From: Trebonia sp036501515
GTDB taxonomy: Bacteria; Actinomycetota; Actinomycetes; Streptosporangiales; Streptosporangiaceae
Direction of reading: 5' to 3'
NCBI GenBank assembly: GCA_036501515.1
Contig: DASYAD010000032.1
Coordinates: forward strand, 5,030-69,029
DNA length: 64,000 nucleotides
Shown here: positions 46,272 through 53,294 of the stretch, one piece after another
Layout: each line of letters opens with the position of its first letter
Numbering within the stretch: the stretch's first letter is position 1
Translations under genes and position numbers: made by a program
The notes under the pieces: model-generated
What the model was told of the DNA's origin: nothing
Database searches by the model: none
The model's input: the letters and a program-made list of their open reading frames with translations, nothing else

Positions 46272-46425
46272 GTGAGCGAGCTTGCGAGCGAGTCAGTAAG
46301 CACTGTGCGTCCGCGAATGCGGACGCCGAGCGCCAGCGAGGCTTCCGTATGAGCGAGCTTGCGAGCGAGCCAGTAAGCACTGTGCGTCCGCGAACGCGGC
46401 CGACGAGCGTCAGCGAGGAGGTCTC
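46272..46425 (+). repeat. Two tandem 77-bp micro-ORF repeats, locus 2
   Basis: Two 77-bp units relate to the 74-bp units at 27712. They encode 26-residue peptides MSELASESVSTVRPRMRTPS... (46272-46352) and MSELASEPVSTVRPRTRPTS... (46349-46429). The first GTG has CGGAGG 5 bp upstream. The second start (ATGA) overlaps the first stop, and the second stop overlaps the start of the acuC-like gene (GTGA). Each unit therefore keeps translation continuous, and the second ends with GAGGAGG as the next SD. Confidence 0.9.
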
Positions 46426-47751
46426 GTGAGTAGCCCTGCTGCGGTTGTCTGGGACGACGGGCTGACCAGGTACGACTTCGGGCCAGGGCACCCGTTCGAC
46501 CCGGTGCGGATCCGGCTCACGATGGAGCTGGCGCGGGAGCTCGGGGTGCTCTCGGCCCCGGCGGTGACCATGGTCGCGCCGTCGGCCGCGACAGACGCCG
46601 AGCTTGAGACGGTGCACGACACCGCCTACATCGAGGCGGTCAAGCGGGCCGGGCACGAGCTCAAGCCGGACCCCAGGTTCGGGCTCGGCACGGACGACAA
46701 CCCGGTGTTCGCGGACATGCACGAGGCCGCCGCGCTCGTGACCGGCGCGACGCTGGCCGCCGCCCGGGCGGTCTGGTCGGGCGACGCGTCGCACGCGGTC
46801 AGCGTGGCCGGCGGCCACCATCACGCGATGCGCGCCGCGGCCAGCGGCTTCTGCGTGTACAACGACCTCGCCGCGGCTATCCGCTGGCTCCTCGCGGCCG
46901 GGGCCGAGCGCGTCGCGTATGTCGACCTCGACGTGCACCACGGCGACGGCGTGCAGGCCGCGTTCTACGACGACCCGCGGGTGCTGACGATCAGCCTGCA
47001 CGAGCACCCGCTCTCCCTGTTTCCGGGTACGGGGCTGCCCGGCGAGACGGGCACGGGCGCCGGCGACGGTTACGCCGTCAACGTCGCGCTGCCCGCGGGA
47101 ACCGTGGACGCCGGATGGCTGCGCGCTCTCGACGCGGTGGCGGTGCCGCTGCTCCGCGCGTTCAAGCCGACGGTCATGGTGACCCAGCACGGCTGCGACA
47201 GCCACCGGCTTGACCCGCTCGCCCACCTGGCGCTCACGGTTGACGGGCAGCGGCGCGCCCAGCTGATCCTGCACGAGCTGGCCCACGAACTGTGCGCGGG
47301 GCGCTGGATAGCCACCGGAGGCGGCGGGTACGCGCTCGTCCAGGTGGTGCCGCGGACCTGGACGCACCTGCTGGCGGTGGCGGCCGGGACGCCGGTCGAC
47401 CCCGAAACGGCGACTCCGGCCCGGTGGCGCGAAGTCGCCAGGTCCCTCGGCGGCGAAACCGCGCCGTTGACGATGAGCGACGGCGCGCCGGCTGAGTATG
47501 TGCCATTCGCATCCGGCGCCGATCCCGGCGATCCGGTGGATCGGGCCATCTTGCGAACCAGGAGTGCGGTGTTTCCCGCACACGGTCTGTCCACGATGTT
47601 AAATTTTGCCGGCGGACGACCACTCGTAGTAGCGGGCGCCAGTCAACATCGCAGATCGCTTCTGTGCCGCTTGACGTGCTCCTTTTCAGTCCATTCCCGG
47701 AATCGACTACGGGTCGTAAGGTGCGTGCGTCTGCTTCAGGCCGAAGAGTAA
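46426..47751 (+). CDS. AcuC-like histone deacetylase family protein with unusual C-terminus
   Basis: A 441-residue arginase/HDAC-fold deacetylase. Catalytic parts are VAGGHHHAMRAAASGFCVYN, the metal site VDLDVHHGDGVQAAFY, and TQHGCDSHRLDPLAHL; GGGGYALVQVVPRTW closes the site. In bacteria it activates acetyl-CoA synthetase by deacetylation. The conserved domain ends near FPAHGL (residue 388); 53 further residues of different composition (rich in Arg, Cys, Ser and Leu) follow. They probably reflect loss of the original stop. The start is coupled to the repeat pair before it. Confidence 0.87.
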   Translation: MSSPAAVVWDDGLTRYDFGPGHPFDPVRIRLTMELARELGVLSAPAVTMVAPSAATDAELETVHDTAYIEAVKRAGHELKPDPRFGLGTDDNPVFADMHEAAALVTGATLAAARAVWSGDASHAVSVAGGHHHAMRAAASGFCVYNDLAAAIRWLLAAGAERVAYVDLDVHHGDGVQAAFYDDPRVLTISLHEHPLSLFPGTGLPGETGTGAGDGYAVNVALPAGTVDAGWLRALDAVAVPLLRAFKPTVMVTQHGCDSHRLDPLAHLALTVDGQRRAQLILHELAHELCAGRWIATGGGGYALVQVVPRTWTHLLAVAAGTPVDPETATPARWREVARSLGGETAPLTMSDGAPAEYVPFASGADPGDPVDRAILRTRSAVFPAHGLSTMLNFAGGRPLVVAGASQHRRSLLCRLTCSFSVHSRNRLRVVRCVRLLQAEE

Positions 47752-47869
47752 GAACAATGAGGCTATTCGGGGGACTTGCTCTTTTCCGTACGAGACTTAC
47801 CCTGGGATACGTACGTGACTGGTGCGCTGAATCCGGTCAGGCGTGCTCGGCTTCGCGCGGAAGAGGGCA
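47752..47869 (+). other. Promoter region of the HTH gene
   Basis: 118 bp between the acuC-like stop and the ATG at 47870. It carries TACGTACGTG and AGAGGG as SD just before the start. I cannot fix the -10 and -35 elements with confidence. Confidence 0.35.
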
Positions 47870-48073
47870 ATGATGGCAACCGAAACTCCCCTTAGTGACG
47901 TTAGATTCCTAACCGTCGCCGAAGTGGCCACGATCATGCGGGTATCTAAGATGACCGTCTATCGTCTGGTCCACTCCGGCGAGCTAGAAGCCATACGGGT
48001 CGGTCGTTCTTTCCGGGTCCCTGAGCAGGCGGTAAACCAGTACCTGCGGGCCGCCTTCGTCGGTACCGCCTAA
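47870..48073 (+). CDS. Small helix-turn-helix DNA-binding protein (Rv0500A-like, excisionase-type fold)
   Basis: A 67-residue protein (ATG ATG start). The whole length is a MerR/excisionase-type winged helix: FLTVAEVATIMRVSKMTVYR, then LVHSGELEAIRVGRSFRVPE. It matches the small HTH protein that lies between proC and bS22 in mycobacteria. It is related in fold to BldC but the recognition helix differs from BldC. It probably controls local or developmental genes; targets unknown. Confidence 0.87.
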   Translation: MMATETPLSDVRFLTVAEVATIMRVSKMTVYRLVHSGELEAIRVGRSFRVPEQAVNQYLRAAFVGTA

Positions 48074-48146
48074 CGCAGGCGCTGGCTGCTGACGGCGGGA
48101 CCGGAACCGCCCGCGGCACCAGCATCTGTGTTAAGTCTGGCCCCCC

Positions 48147-48195
48147 GTTCCGCGGGTGCCGCTGCCTCAGGGTCGGGGCGCGGCACCCGCGGAAC
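48147..48195 (+). terminator. Hairpin downstream of the HTH gene
   Basis: A perfect 16-bp stem (48147-48162 with 48180-48195) with a 17-nt loop. It may terminate the HTH transcript. Confidence 0.75.
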
Positions 48196-48196
48196 A

Positions 48197-48233
48197 GGCC
48201 GTCAGGGCGCCGGTGGGGGTGCTCCTGACGGCC
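48197..48233 (+). promoter_or_regulatory. Second hairpin in the bS22 leader
   Basis: GGCCGTCAGG (48197-48206) pairs with CCTGACGGCC (48224-48233). Further hairpins follow: CAGCG-GGTA-CGCTG (48267-48280) and GCGTGAGC-GGTTGGC-GCTCACGC (48288-48310). The leader before bS22 is therefore unusually structured. Confidence 0.55.
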
Positions 48234-48402
48234 GAAGGGTGCCGGGCGGTCAGCAAAGGGCCGCGGCAGCGGGTACGCTGGTGGACTGCGTGAGCGGTTG
48301 GCGCTCACGCTTCTGTCTAATTTCGGGCGTGTGCCCCAGTCTCCCGGCAACGGTGAGCGATGGCATGCCCGTCTGCCGTTGTGCCGAAGGGATGGTGGCC
48401 TG

Positions 48403-48501
48403 ATGGGCTCAGTCATCAAGAAGCGCCGCAAGCGTATGGCGAAGAAGAAGCACCGCAAGCTGCTGAAGAAGACGCGGATCCAGCGCAGGAACAAGAAGTA
48501 G
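48403..48501 (+). CDS. Ribosomal protein bS22 (AURKAIP1/COX24-type)
   Basis: A 32-residue very basic peptide, MGSVIKKRRKRMAKKKHRKL then LKKTRIQRRNKK. It matches the small ribosomal subunit protein bS22 found by structure in mycobacteria and encoded next to the HTH gene. Of the 32 residues, more than half are Lys or Arg. The longer frames that include it (from 48298) are not used. Position between the HTH gene and the monooxygenase-like gene follows actinobacterial order. Confidence 0.9.
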   Translation: MGSVIKKRRKRMAKKKHRKLLKKTRIQRRNKK

Positions 48502-48725
48502 CCGGTCGTCGCGGGCGCTACGGGTCACGCGGGCGCGCTAGCAGCGTGCCCGCGGTCTCCGTATCCCCTCAGACGTGAGGTCTCCCGCTCGAGTCGACAC
48601 GCGGACAGCGCGCGCGGTCGTGACCGGCGGCACGCGAGCACTTCTGCTAACACGTCCGTCACGATGGCCTGGTTGGCTGACAATGGTAGTGACGCGGGAA
48701 GCCCTATACCGAGATCGGAGCGGAT

Positions 48726-50639
48726 ATGAGCGGCAGACGGCGACGTGACGACGGGTGGGACGACAGTTCCAGGGATGCGCGCGACGACCGGCGCGACCCC
48801 TGGGCCGACAGCAGTGTCGATGAGTGGGCCGACCGGGACGCTGGCCGCGGCGACGACGCCGGCTGGGCGCCGGAGCAGGCCGATCGCGGAGCCGACGCCG
48901 ACCGAGGCAGAGGAAGAGCGGGCGCATACGTGAGCAACGGGGCCCCGGCCAAGGCTTATGCGCCCCCTGCGTTCCCGTCGTTCCAGGTGGCCGACGGAAA
49001 CGGGAAGAAAGAACGCGGCCAGGCCGCCGGTGCTCCCGCCAACGGTCGCGGCGGCGGTTACGATTCCCCCGGTTACGGCGACGACCGCTACGGCTCCGCC
49101 GCCGGAGGCCGCCGTGGGGGCAACGGCGACGGCTACCAGGACCAGGCATACGGGCAGGAGTCCCGCTACGGCCAGGATCCCGGCTTCGGGCGCAACGGCC
49201 AGGGAGCGGGCAGGCGCGACGCGCCGGCTTACGGAAATGACCAGGACCCGGGCTACGGCGGAGCGGGCCGCAACATCAATGGCCGTGCTGGTGCCGCTGC
49301 CCAGCTGCCAGAATTCACCCCCGTTGATAATGACGATATGGATGACGACGGGCCTTCTGGCACGCCGAGGCCGATTGGCCGGCTTTCGATTTACACGCTG
49401 CACGAAGATAAGATCAAGGAATTTGACTGGCTCGCTGAACGCGCGGCCGAAGGCGTCAGGTCATCGGAACCCGACACCCTGGTCTATGTCATTCACGTGG
49501 TTCCTAAAGCACCGATGCAGCGAATCATGTACGAAATTTACCGGGACAGGGCCGCCTTCCTGAGCCACGAGCGCCAGCCGCATATCCGGCAGTTCGGGGT
49601 GGACCGCGCTTCGTGTGTGCTGGCCACCAACGTCATTGACTTGCGGCTGAAATACGCGAAGGTGGCCTCGCTCGGCTCGGCTCCCGAGCCGCCGGCGCCG
49701 CCGACCGCGCCCGCGCCGCAGGCGAACTGGACACCGCGCTCCGCTGAGACCACGGTGGGCGGCGACCGCTACCAGGCGGGCGGTCCCCAGTACCAGCAGG
49801 CTGCCCAGTACGAGCCCGCAGCCCAGTACCAGCCGGCAACGCAGTACCAGCCGGCCAGTCAGTACCAGCAGGCTCCCCAGTACGATCCGGCTCCCCAGTA
49901 CCAGCCGGCGGCTCAGCGCGAGCCGGCCACGCAGTACCAGCCCACGGCTCAGTACCAGGGTGCCCCGTGGGAGGGAGAACAGACGGTAGGCCGGGTGCCG
50001 GCCGCGAGCTTCACCCCCGCCAAGGAGCAGTACCCGGCGGAGAACCGCCAGTACGCGGCGACTGGCCGGGAGCACTACCCGACCGTCGCGCAGTATGACA
50101 ACGGTGGTAATGGAGCGTACGGGGCAAGTAACGGTCAGTATGGCGCGGCTAACGGCTACTCGGCCGACCAGGGCCACGCGAATGGCGGAAGTTACTCAAG
50201 CGCCAACGGCTATCAGAGTTCTAATGGCTACTCAGGCAGCAACGGGTACCAGAGTGCCAATGGTTACTCGAACGGGAACGGCTACCAGGGTGCCAATGGT
50301 TACTCAGATGCCAATGGTTACCCGAACGGCAACGGCTACCAGGGTAGCGCCGGCTATTCCAACGGCGGCAGCTATACGAACGGCAGCGGTTACTCCAACG
50401 GCAGCGGTTACTCCAACGGCGAAGCCGGCGCCTACGGTGCGGCCAGCGGCTATGCCGGCAGCAACGGTGCTTCCGCCTACGGGGCGCAGTACACACCGCG
50501 CTACCGCGAACTGACCAGCGGCGCTCAGCCGGAGCTCGGCCCCGCAGGCTCCACGGAAACCGGCGGCCGCTACGGCGACGGCGGCAGGCAGTCCGCCAGG
50601 TCCTCAGACTGGGACCCGCGCCAGCAGGACCAGCGTTAG
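48726..50639 (+). CDS. Monooxygenase-like (ABM-type) domain inside a long disordered Gly/Tyr/Gln/Asn-rich protein
   Basis: A 637-residue protein. Residues 1-215 are disordered (Arg/Asp, then Gly/Tyr). A compact domain at about 218-312 (GRLSIYTLHEDKIKEFDWLA ... DTLVYVIHVVPKAPMQRIMY ... IRQFGVDRASCVLATNVIDL) looks like a dimeric ferredoxin-like barrel of the antibiotic biosynthesis monooxygenase type. The tail holds about 10 QYQPA-like units (355-415) and about 20 NGY/SNG units (458-568), like prion-like domains that condense. Catalysis is doubtful. AGCGGAT before the ATG supports the start. It ends just before the glutaredoxin gene. Confidence 0.7.
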   Translation: MSGRRRRDDGWDDSSRDARDDRRDPWADSSVDEWADRDAGRGDDAGWAPEQADRGADADRGRGRAGAYVSNGAPAKAYAPPAFPSFQVADGNGKKERGQAAGAPANGRGGGYDSPGYGDDRYGSAAGGRRGGNGDGYQDQAYGQESRYGQDPGFGRNGQGAGRRDAPAYGNDQDPGYGGAGRNINGRAGAAAQLPEFTPVDNDDMDDDGPSGTPRPIGRLSIYTLHEDKIKEFDWLAERAAEGVRSSEPDTLVYVIHVVPKAPMQRIMYEIYRDRAAFLSHERQPHIRQFGVDRASCVLATNVIDLRLKYAKVASLGSAPEPPAPPTAPAPQANWTPRSAETTVGGDRYQAGGPQYQQAAQYEPAAQYQPATQYQPASQYQQAPQYDPAPQYQPAAQREPATQYQPTAQYQGAPWEGEQTVGRVPAASFTPAKEQYPAENRQYAATGREHYPTVAQYDNGGNGAYGASNGQYGAANGYSADQGHANGGSYSSANGYQSSNGYSGSNGYQSANGYSNGNGYQGANGYSDANGYPNGNGYQGSAGYSNGGSYTNGSGYSNGSGYSNGEAGAYGAASGYAGSNGASAYGAQYTPRYRELTSGAQPELGPAGSTETGGRYGDGGRQSARSSDWDPRQQDQR

Positions 50640-50650
50640 GTACGAGCCCG

Positions 50651-50980
50651 ATGACCGTGCCGCGGATCACCCTGCTTGGCCGCCCGGGCTGTCACCTCTG
50701 CGACGACGCACGCGTGGTCATCAGCAGAGTCGCTGGTGACCTCGGGGTGACCTGGGAGGAACGCGACATCACGCAGTCCGAGACGGACCTGCGCGAGTAC
50801 TGGGACAAGATTCCGGTCACACTGGTCGACGGCGTGCAGCACGATTTCTGGCGGGTTTCCGAGGACCGCCTGCGCCGGGCGCTGCGGTTACCCGGCTGTC
50901 CAGCCGGGTTCAGCGGCCGCCGGCCGCCAGGCGCCTGGGGTGCGGACTTTGTGCATTTCTTCACAAACGACGTATGGTAG
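50651..50980 (+). CDS. Glutaredoxin-like protein (DUF836 type)
   Basis: A 109-residue thioredoxin-fold protein with active site GRPGCHLCDDARVV (CHLC) and the conserved EERDITQSETDLREYWDKIP and VTLVDG. It is the homologue of the small glutaredoxin-like gene before hemA in mycobacteria. The last 28 residues (GCPAGFSGRRPPGAWGADFV...) go beyond the usual end, and this DNA contains the Rex operator, so the extension may exist because the operator was captured in the frame. Confidence 0.85.
   Translation: MTVPRITLLGRPGCHLCDDARVVISRVAGDLGVTWEERDITQSETDLREYWDKIPVTLVDGVQHDFWRVSEDRLRRALRLPGCPAGFSGRRPPGAWGADFVHFFTNDVW
50950..50965. promoter_or_regulatory. Rex operator (ROP) upstream of rex-hemACDB
   Basis: TGTGCATTTCTTCACA fits the 16-bp Rex consensus TGTGAACNNNTTCACA, with outer TTTGTG...CACAAA. 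It lies inside the 3' end of the glutaredoxin-like gene, 110 bp before the rex ATG. A likely promoter overlaps it: TTGTGC (50949-50954), 18 bp, TATGGT (50973-50978). Rex binding at low NADH would block it, which gives autoregulation and redox control of heme genes as known in Streptomyces. Confidence 0.82.
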
Positions 50981-51075
50981 GTGGGTCGCGCGTTCAGCAA
51001 CACGTGACTCTGACCAACGCGGGCCGTGCCCTGGCCTGACCCGCCACCGCGCCGAACCGCCCCCGGGAGCGTCGC

Positions 51076-51810
51076 ATGTCCAGTGCCGCCGAGCTATCCG
51101 ATACGGATGCCGAGTCTGGCAGCAGTGCGGACAGGCCCTATCCCGGCGGCATTCCCGAGGCGACGGTGGCCAGGCTTCCTGTGTACCTCCGCGCCCTGTA
51201 CGCGCTCGCTGAGCGCGGGGTGACCACCGTCGCGAGCGACGAGCTGGCCAGGGCCGCGGGTGTCAACTCGGCCAAGCTGCGCAAAGACCTCAGCCACCTG
51301 GGCTCCTACGGCATCAGGGGCGTCGGCTACGACGTCGAGTACCTGGTGTACCAGGTGTCCCGCGCGCTGGGGCTGACTCAGCGCTGGCCCGTGGTCATCG
51401 TCGGCGCCGGCAACCTCGGCCGTGCCCTCGCGAACTACGGTGGCTTCCTCACCAGGGGATTCCACATCGAGGCGGTGCTCGACACGGATGCCGCGCTGGT
51501 GGGCCGTAAGCTCGGCGGGGTTATCGTCAGGCACGTCAGCGAGCTAGAGTCGCTGGTGACCGAGCACGGTGTCGCGATCGGTGTGATCGCGGTGCCCGCC
51601 GGCCCGGCCCAGGCGATGTGCGACCGGCTGGTCGCGGCTGGTGTGACGAGCATCCTGAACTTCGCGCCGGTGGTTTTGAATGTGCCTGATGGCGTAGATG
51701 TGCGTAAGGTCGACCTATCGATTGAGCTGCAGATTCTCGCCTTCCACGCGCAACGGCGCAATGCCGAGCGTTTCGGACAGGCGCCTGATCAGGCAGCCGC
51801 GGAGGTGTAG
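51076..51810 (+). CDS. rex: Redox-sensing transcriptional repressor Rex
   Basis: A 244-residue repressor. The winged helix is LPVYLRALYALAERGVTTVA ... GVNSAKLRKDLSHLGSYGIRG and the NAD(H)-binding Rossmann domain carries VVIVGAGNLGRALANYGGF. A domain-swap helix ends the protein. NADH releases it from DNA, so target genes turn on when oxygen is short. A ROP site lies just upstream, and hemA follows 11 bp after the stop, so Rex regulates its own operon with heme synthesis. Confidence 0.95.
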   Translation: MSSAAELSDTDAESGSSADRPYPGGIPEATVARLPVYLRALYALAERGVTTVASDELARAAGVNSAKLRKDLSHLGSYGIRGVGYDVEYLVYQVSRALGLTQRWPVVIVGAGNLGRALANYGGFLTRGFHIEAVLDTDAALVGRKLGGVIVRHVSELESLVTEHGVAIGVIAVPAGPAQAMCDRLVAAGVTSILNFAPVVLNVPDGVDVRKVDLSIELQILAFHAQRRNAERFGQAPDQAAAEV

Positions 51811-51821
51811 GCGGTGCAAGA

Positions 51822-53294
51822 GTGAGCGTCCTCGTTGTCGGCTTGAGCCACAAGAGCGCGCCGGTCTCGGTTCTTGAGCGGGCTGCGGTCAGCGGTGACA
51901 CGCTGGACAAGCTGCTGCACGATGTCGCCCGCCTGCCGGACATCGCCGAGACCTTCGTCATCTCCACCTGCAACCGGGTCGAGGTCTACGCCGAGGTTGA
52001 CCGTTTCCACGGCGGTGTCGCCGGGGTGTGCGAACTGCTGTCCAGGCACTCGGGTATCCCGGTGCACGAGCTCACGGGCAGCCTGTACGTGCACTACGAG
52101 GACCGCGCGGTGCAGCACCTGCTGGCGGTCTCAAGCGGTCTCGAATCGGTCGTGGTGGGCGAGGACCAGATACTCGGCCAGGTGCGGTCGGCCCTGAAGC
52201 GAGCGGGTGACCAGGGAACCCTGGGCCGCACACTGCGTGACCTCGGCCGGCTGGCGCTGCGCACCGGCAAGCGGGCCCGGGCCGAGACAGGCATCGACCG
52301 GCTCGGCCTCAGCCTGGTCAGCGTGGGAATCGACCTTGCCGTGGCTCGTCTCGGCGGTGCGCGGCCCGCGGACGGCGGCGCTCTGTCCGGCCTGCACGTC
52401 CTCGTCGTCGGGGCGGGAGCGATGAGCGGCCTCGCCGTGGCGACCGCCGCGCGGGCCGACGCGGCGACGGTGACGGTGGTCAACAGGACCCGGGCGAAGG
52501 CGGAACGACTGGCCGCTGGCGTCGTTCGCGACGTCAACCGCGACGTGGCCAGTGCCGTGGCCGACTTTGCCGACCTTCCCGCCGCCATCGCGGCCGCCGA
52601 CCTGGTGATCTCCTGCACAGGGGCGGCTGGCCTGGTGATCACCGACGCGGTCATGCGTGAAGTGCTCTCAGGCCGCCGCCGCGCCGGGCACGATCTGGTG
52701 CTGCTCGACCTCGCGATGCCGCGGGACGTCGACCCGGCCGTGGGCGGGCTGCCTGGCGTGAGCGTGATCGACATGGAAACGCTGGGCGGCACCGGCACCG
52801 GCACCGGCACCGTTGGCGGTGGCGTCGGCGCCGCCGAGGTGGCCGAAGTCCGCGCGATCGTTGAGGAAGAGTTCGCCGCCTACGGGTCGGCCGTCCGCGC
52901 CGCCAGCGTGACGCCGACGGTGGTGGCGCTGCGGGCAAAGGCGGCATCTGTGGTCGATGCGGAACTCGGCAGGCTAACGGGCCGCCTGGCAGACGAAGGT
53001 ATGAGCGGGCACGCGCTGGAAGAAATAGCCCAGACCGTCCGCCGGGTGGTAGACAAGCTGTTGCACGCGCCTACCGTCCGGGTCAAGGAACTCGCATCCT
53101 CGCCCGACGGCGAGGAGTACGCGGCCGCGCTGCGGGTCCTGTTCGATCTCGACCCGCGCACGGTCGACGCGGTGACCCACGCAGAAGTGGAGTCAGCGCT
53201 GTCAACAGACCCCTTTTATCCTGACGCGACGGGTTCGACTGAACGTGGGCTAGAGGGCAGGATAAAAAAAGTCTGTCCGGAGGGGGGCCAGTGA
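51822..53294 (+). CDS. hemA: Glutamyl-tRNA reductase
   Basis: A 490-residue enzyme. The catalytic cysteine is in VISTCNRVEVYAEVD, NADPH binding is HVLVVGAGAMSGLAV, and the C-terminal dimerisation helices include EIAQTVRRVVDKLLH. It makes glutamate-1-semialdehyde from Glu-tRNA, the first committed step of heme synthesis. A GGTGTGTGTVGGG-like insert (52788-52830 in DNA, GGCACC x4) looks like a slippage tract. The GTG start follows the rex stop by 11 bp, and the TGA overlaps hemC (GTGA). Confidence 0.95.
   Translation: MSVLVVGLSHKSAPVSVLERAAVSGDTLDKLLHDVARLPDIAETFVISTCNRVEVYAEVDRFHGGVAGVCELLSRHSGIPVHELTGSLYVHYEDRAVQHLLAVSSGLESVVVGEDQILGQVRSALKRAGDQGTLGRTLRDLGRLALRTGKRARAETGIDRLGLSLVSVGIDLAVARLGGARPADGGALSGLHVLVVGAGAMSGLAVATAARADAATVTVVNRTRAKAERLAAGVVRDVNRDVASAVADFADLPAAIAAADLVISCTGAAGLVITDAVMREVLSGRRRAGHDLVLLDLAMPRDVDPAVGGLPGVSVIDMETLGGTGTGTGTVGGGVGAAEVAEVRAIVEEEFAAYGSAVRAASVTPTVVALRAKAASVVDAELGRLTGRLADEGMSGHALEEIAQTVRRVVDKLLHAPTVRVKELASSPDGEEYAAALRVLFDLDPRTVDAVTHAEVESALSTDPFYPDATGSTERGLEGRIKKVCPEGGQ

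Noticed and set aside
47870..48073. bldC itself
   Set aside because: The fold is related, but residues in the recognition helix and the gene neighbours match the small HTH gene between proC and bS22 instead.
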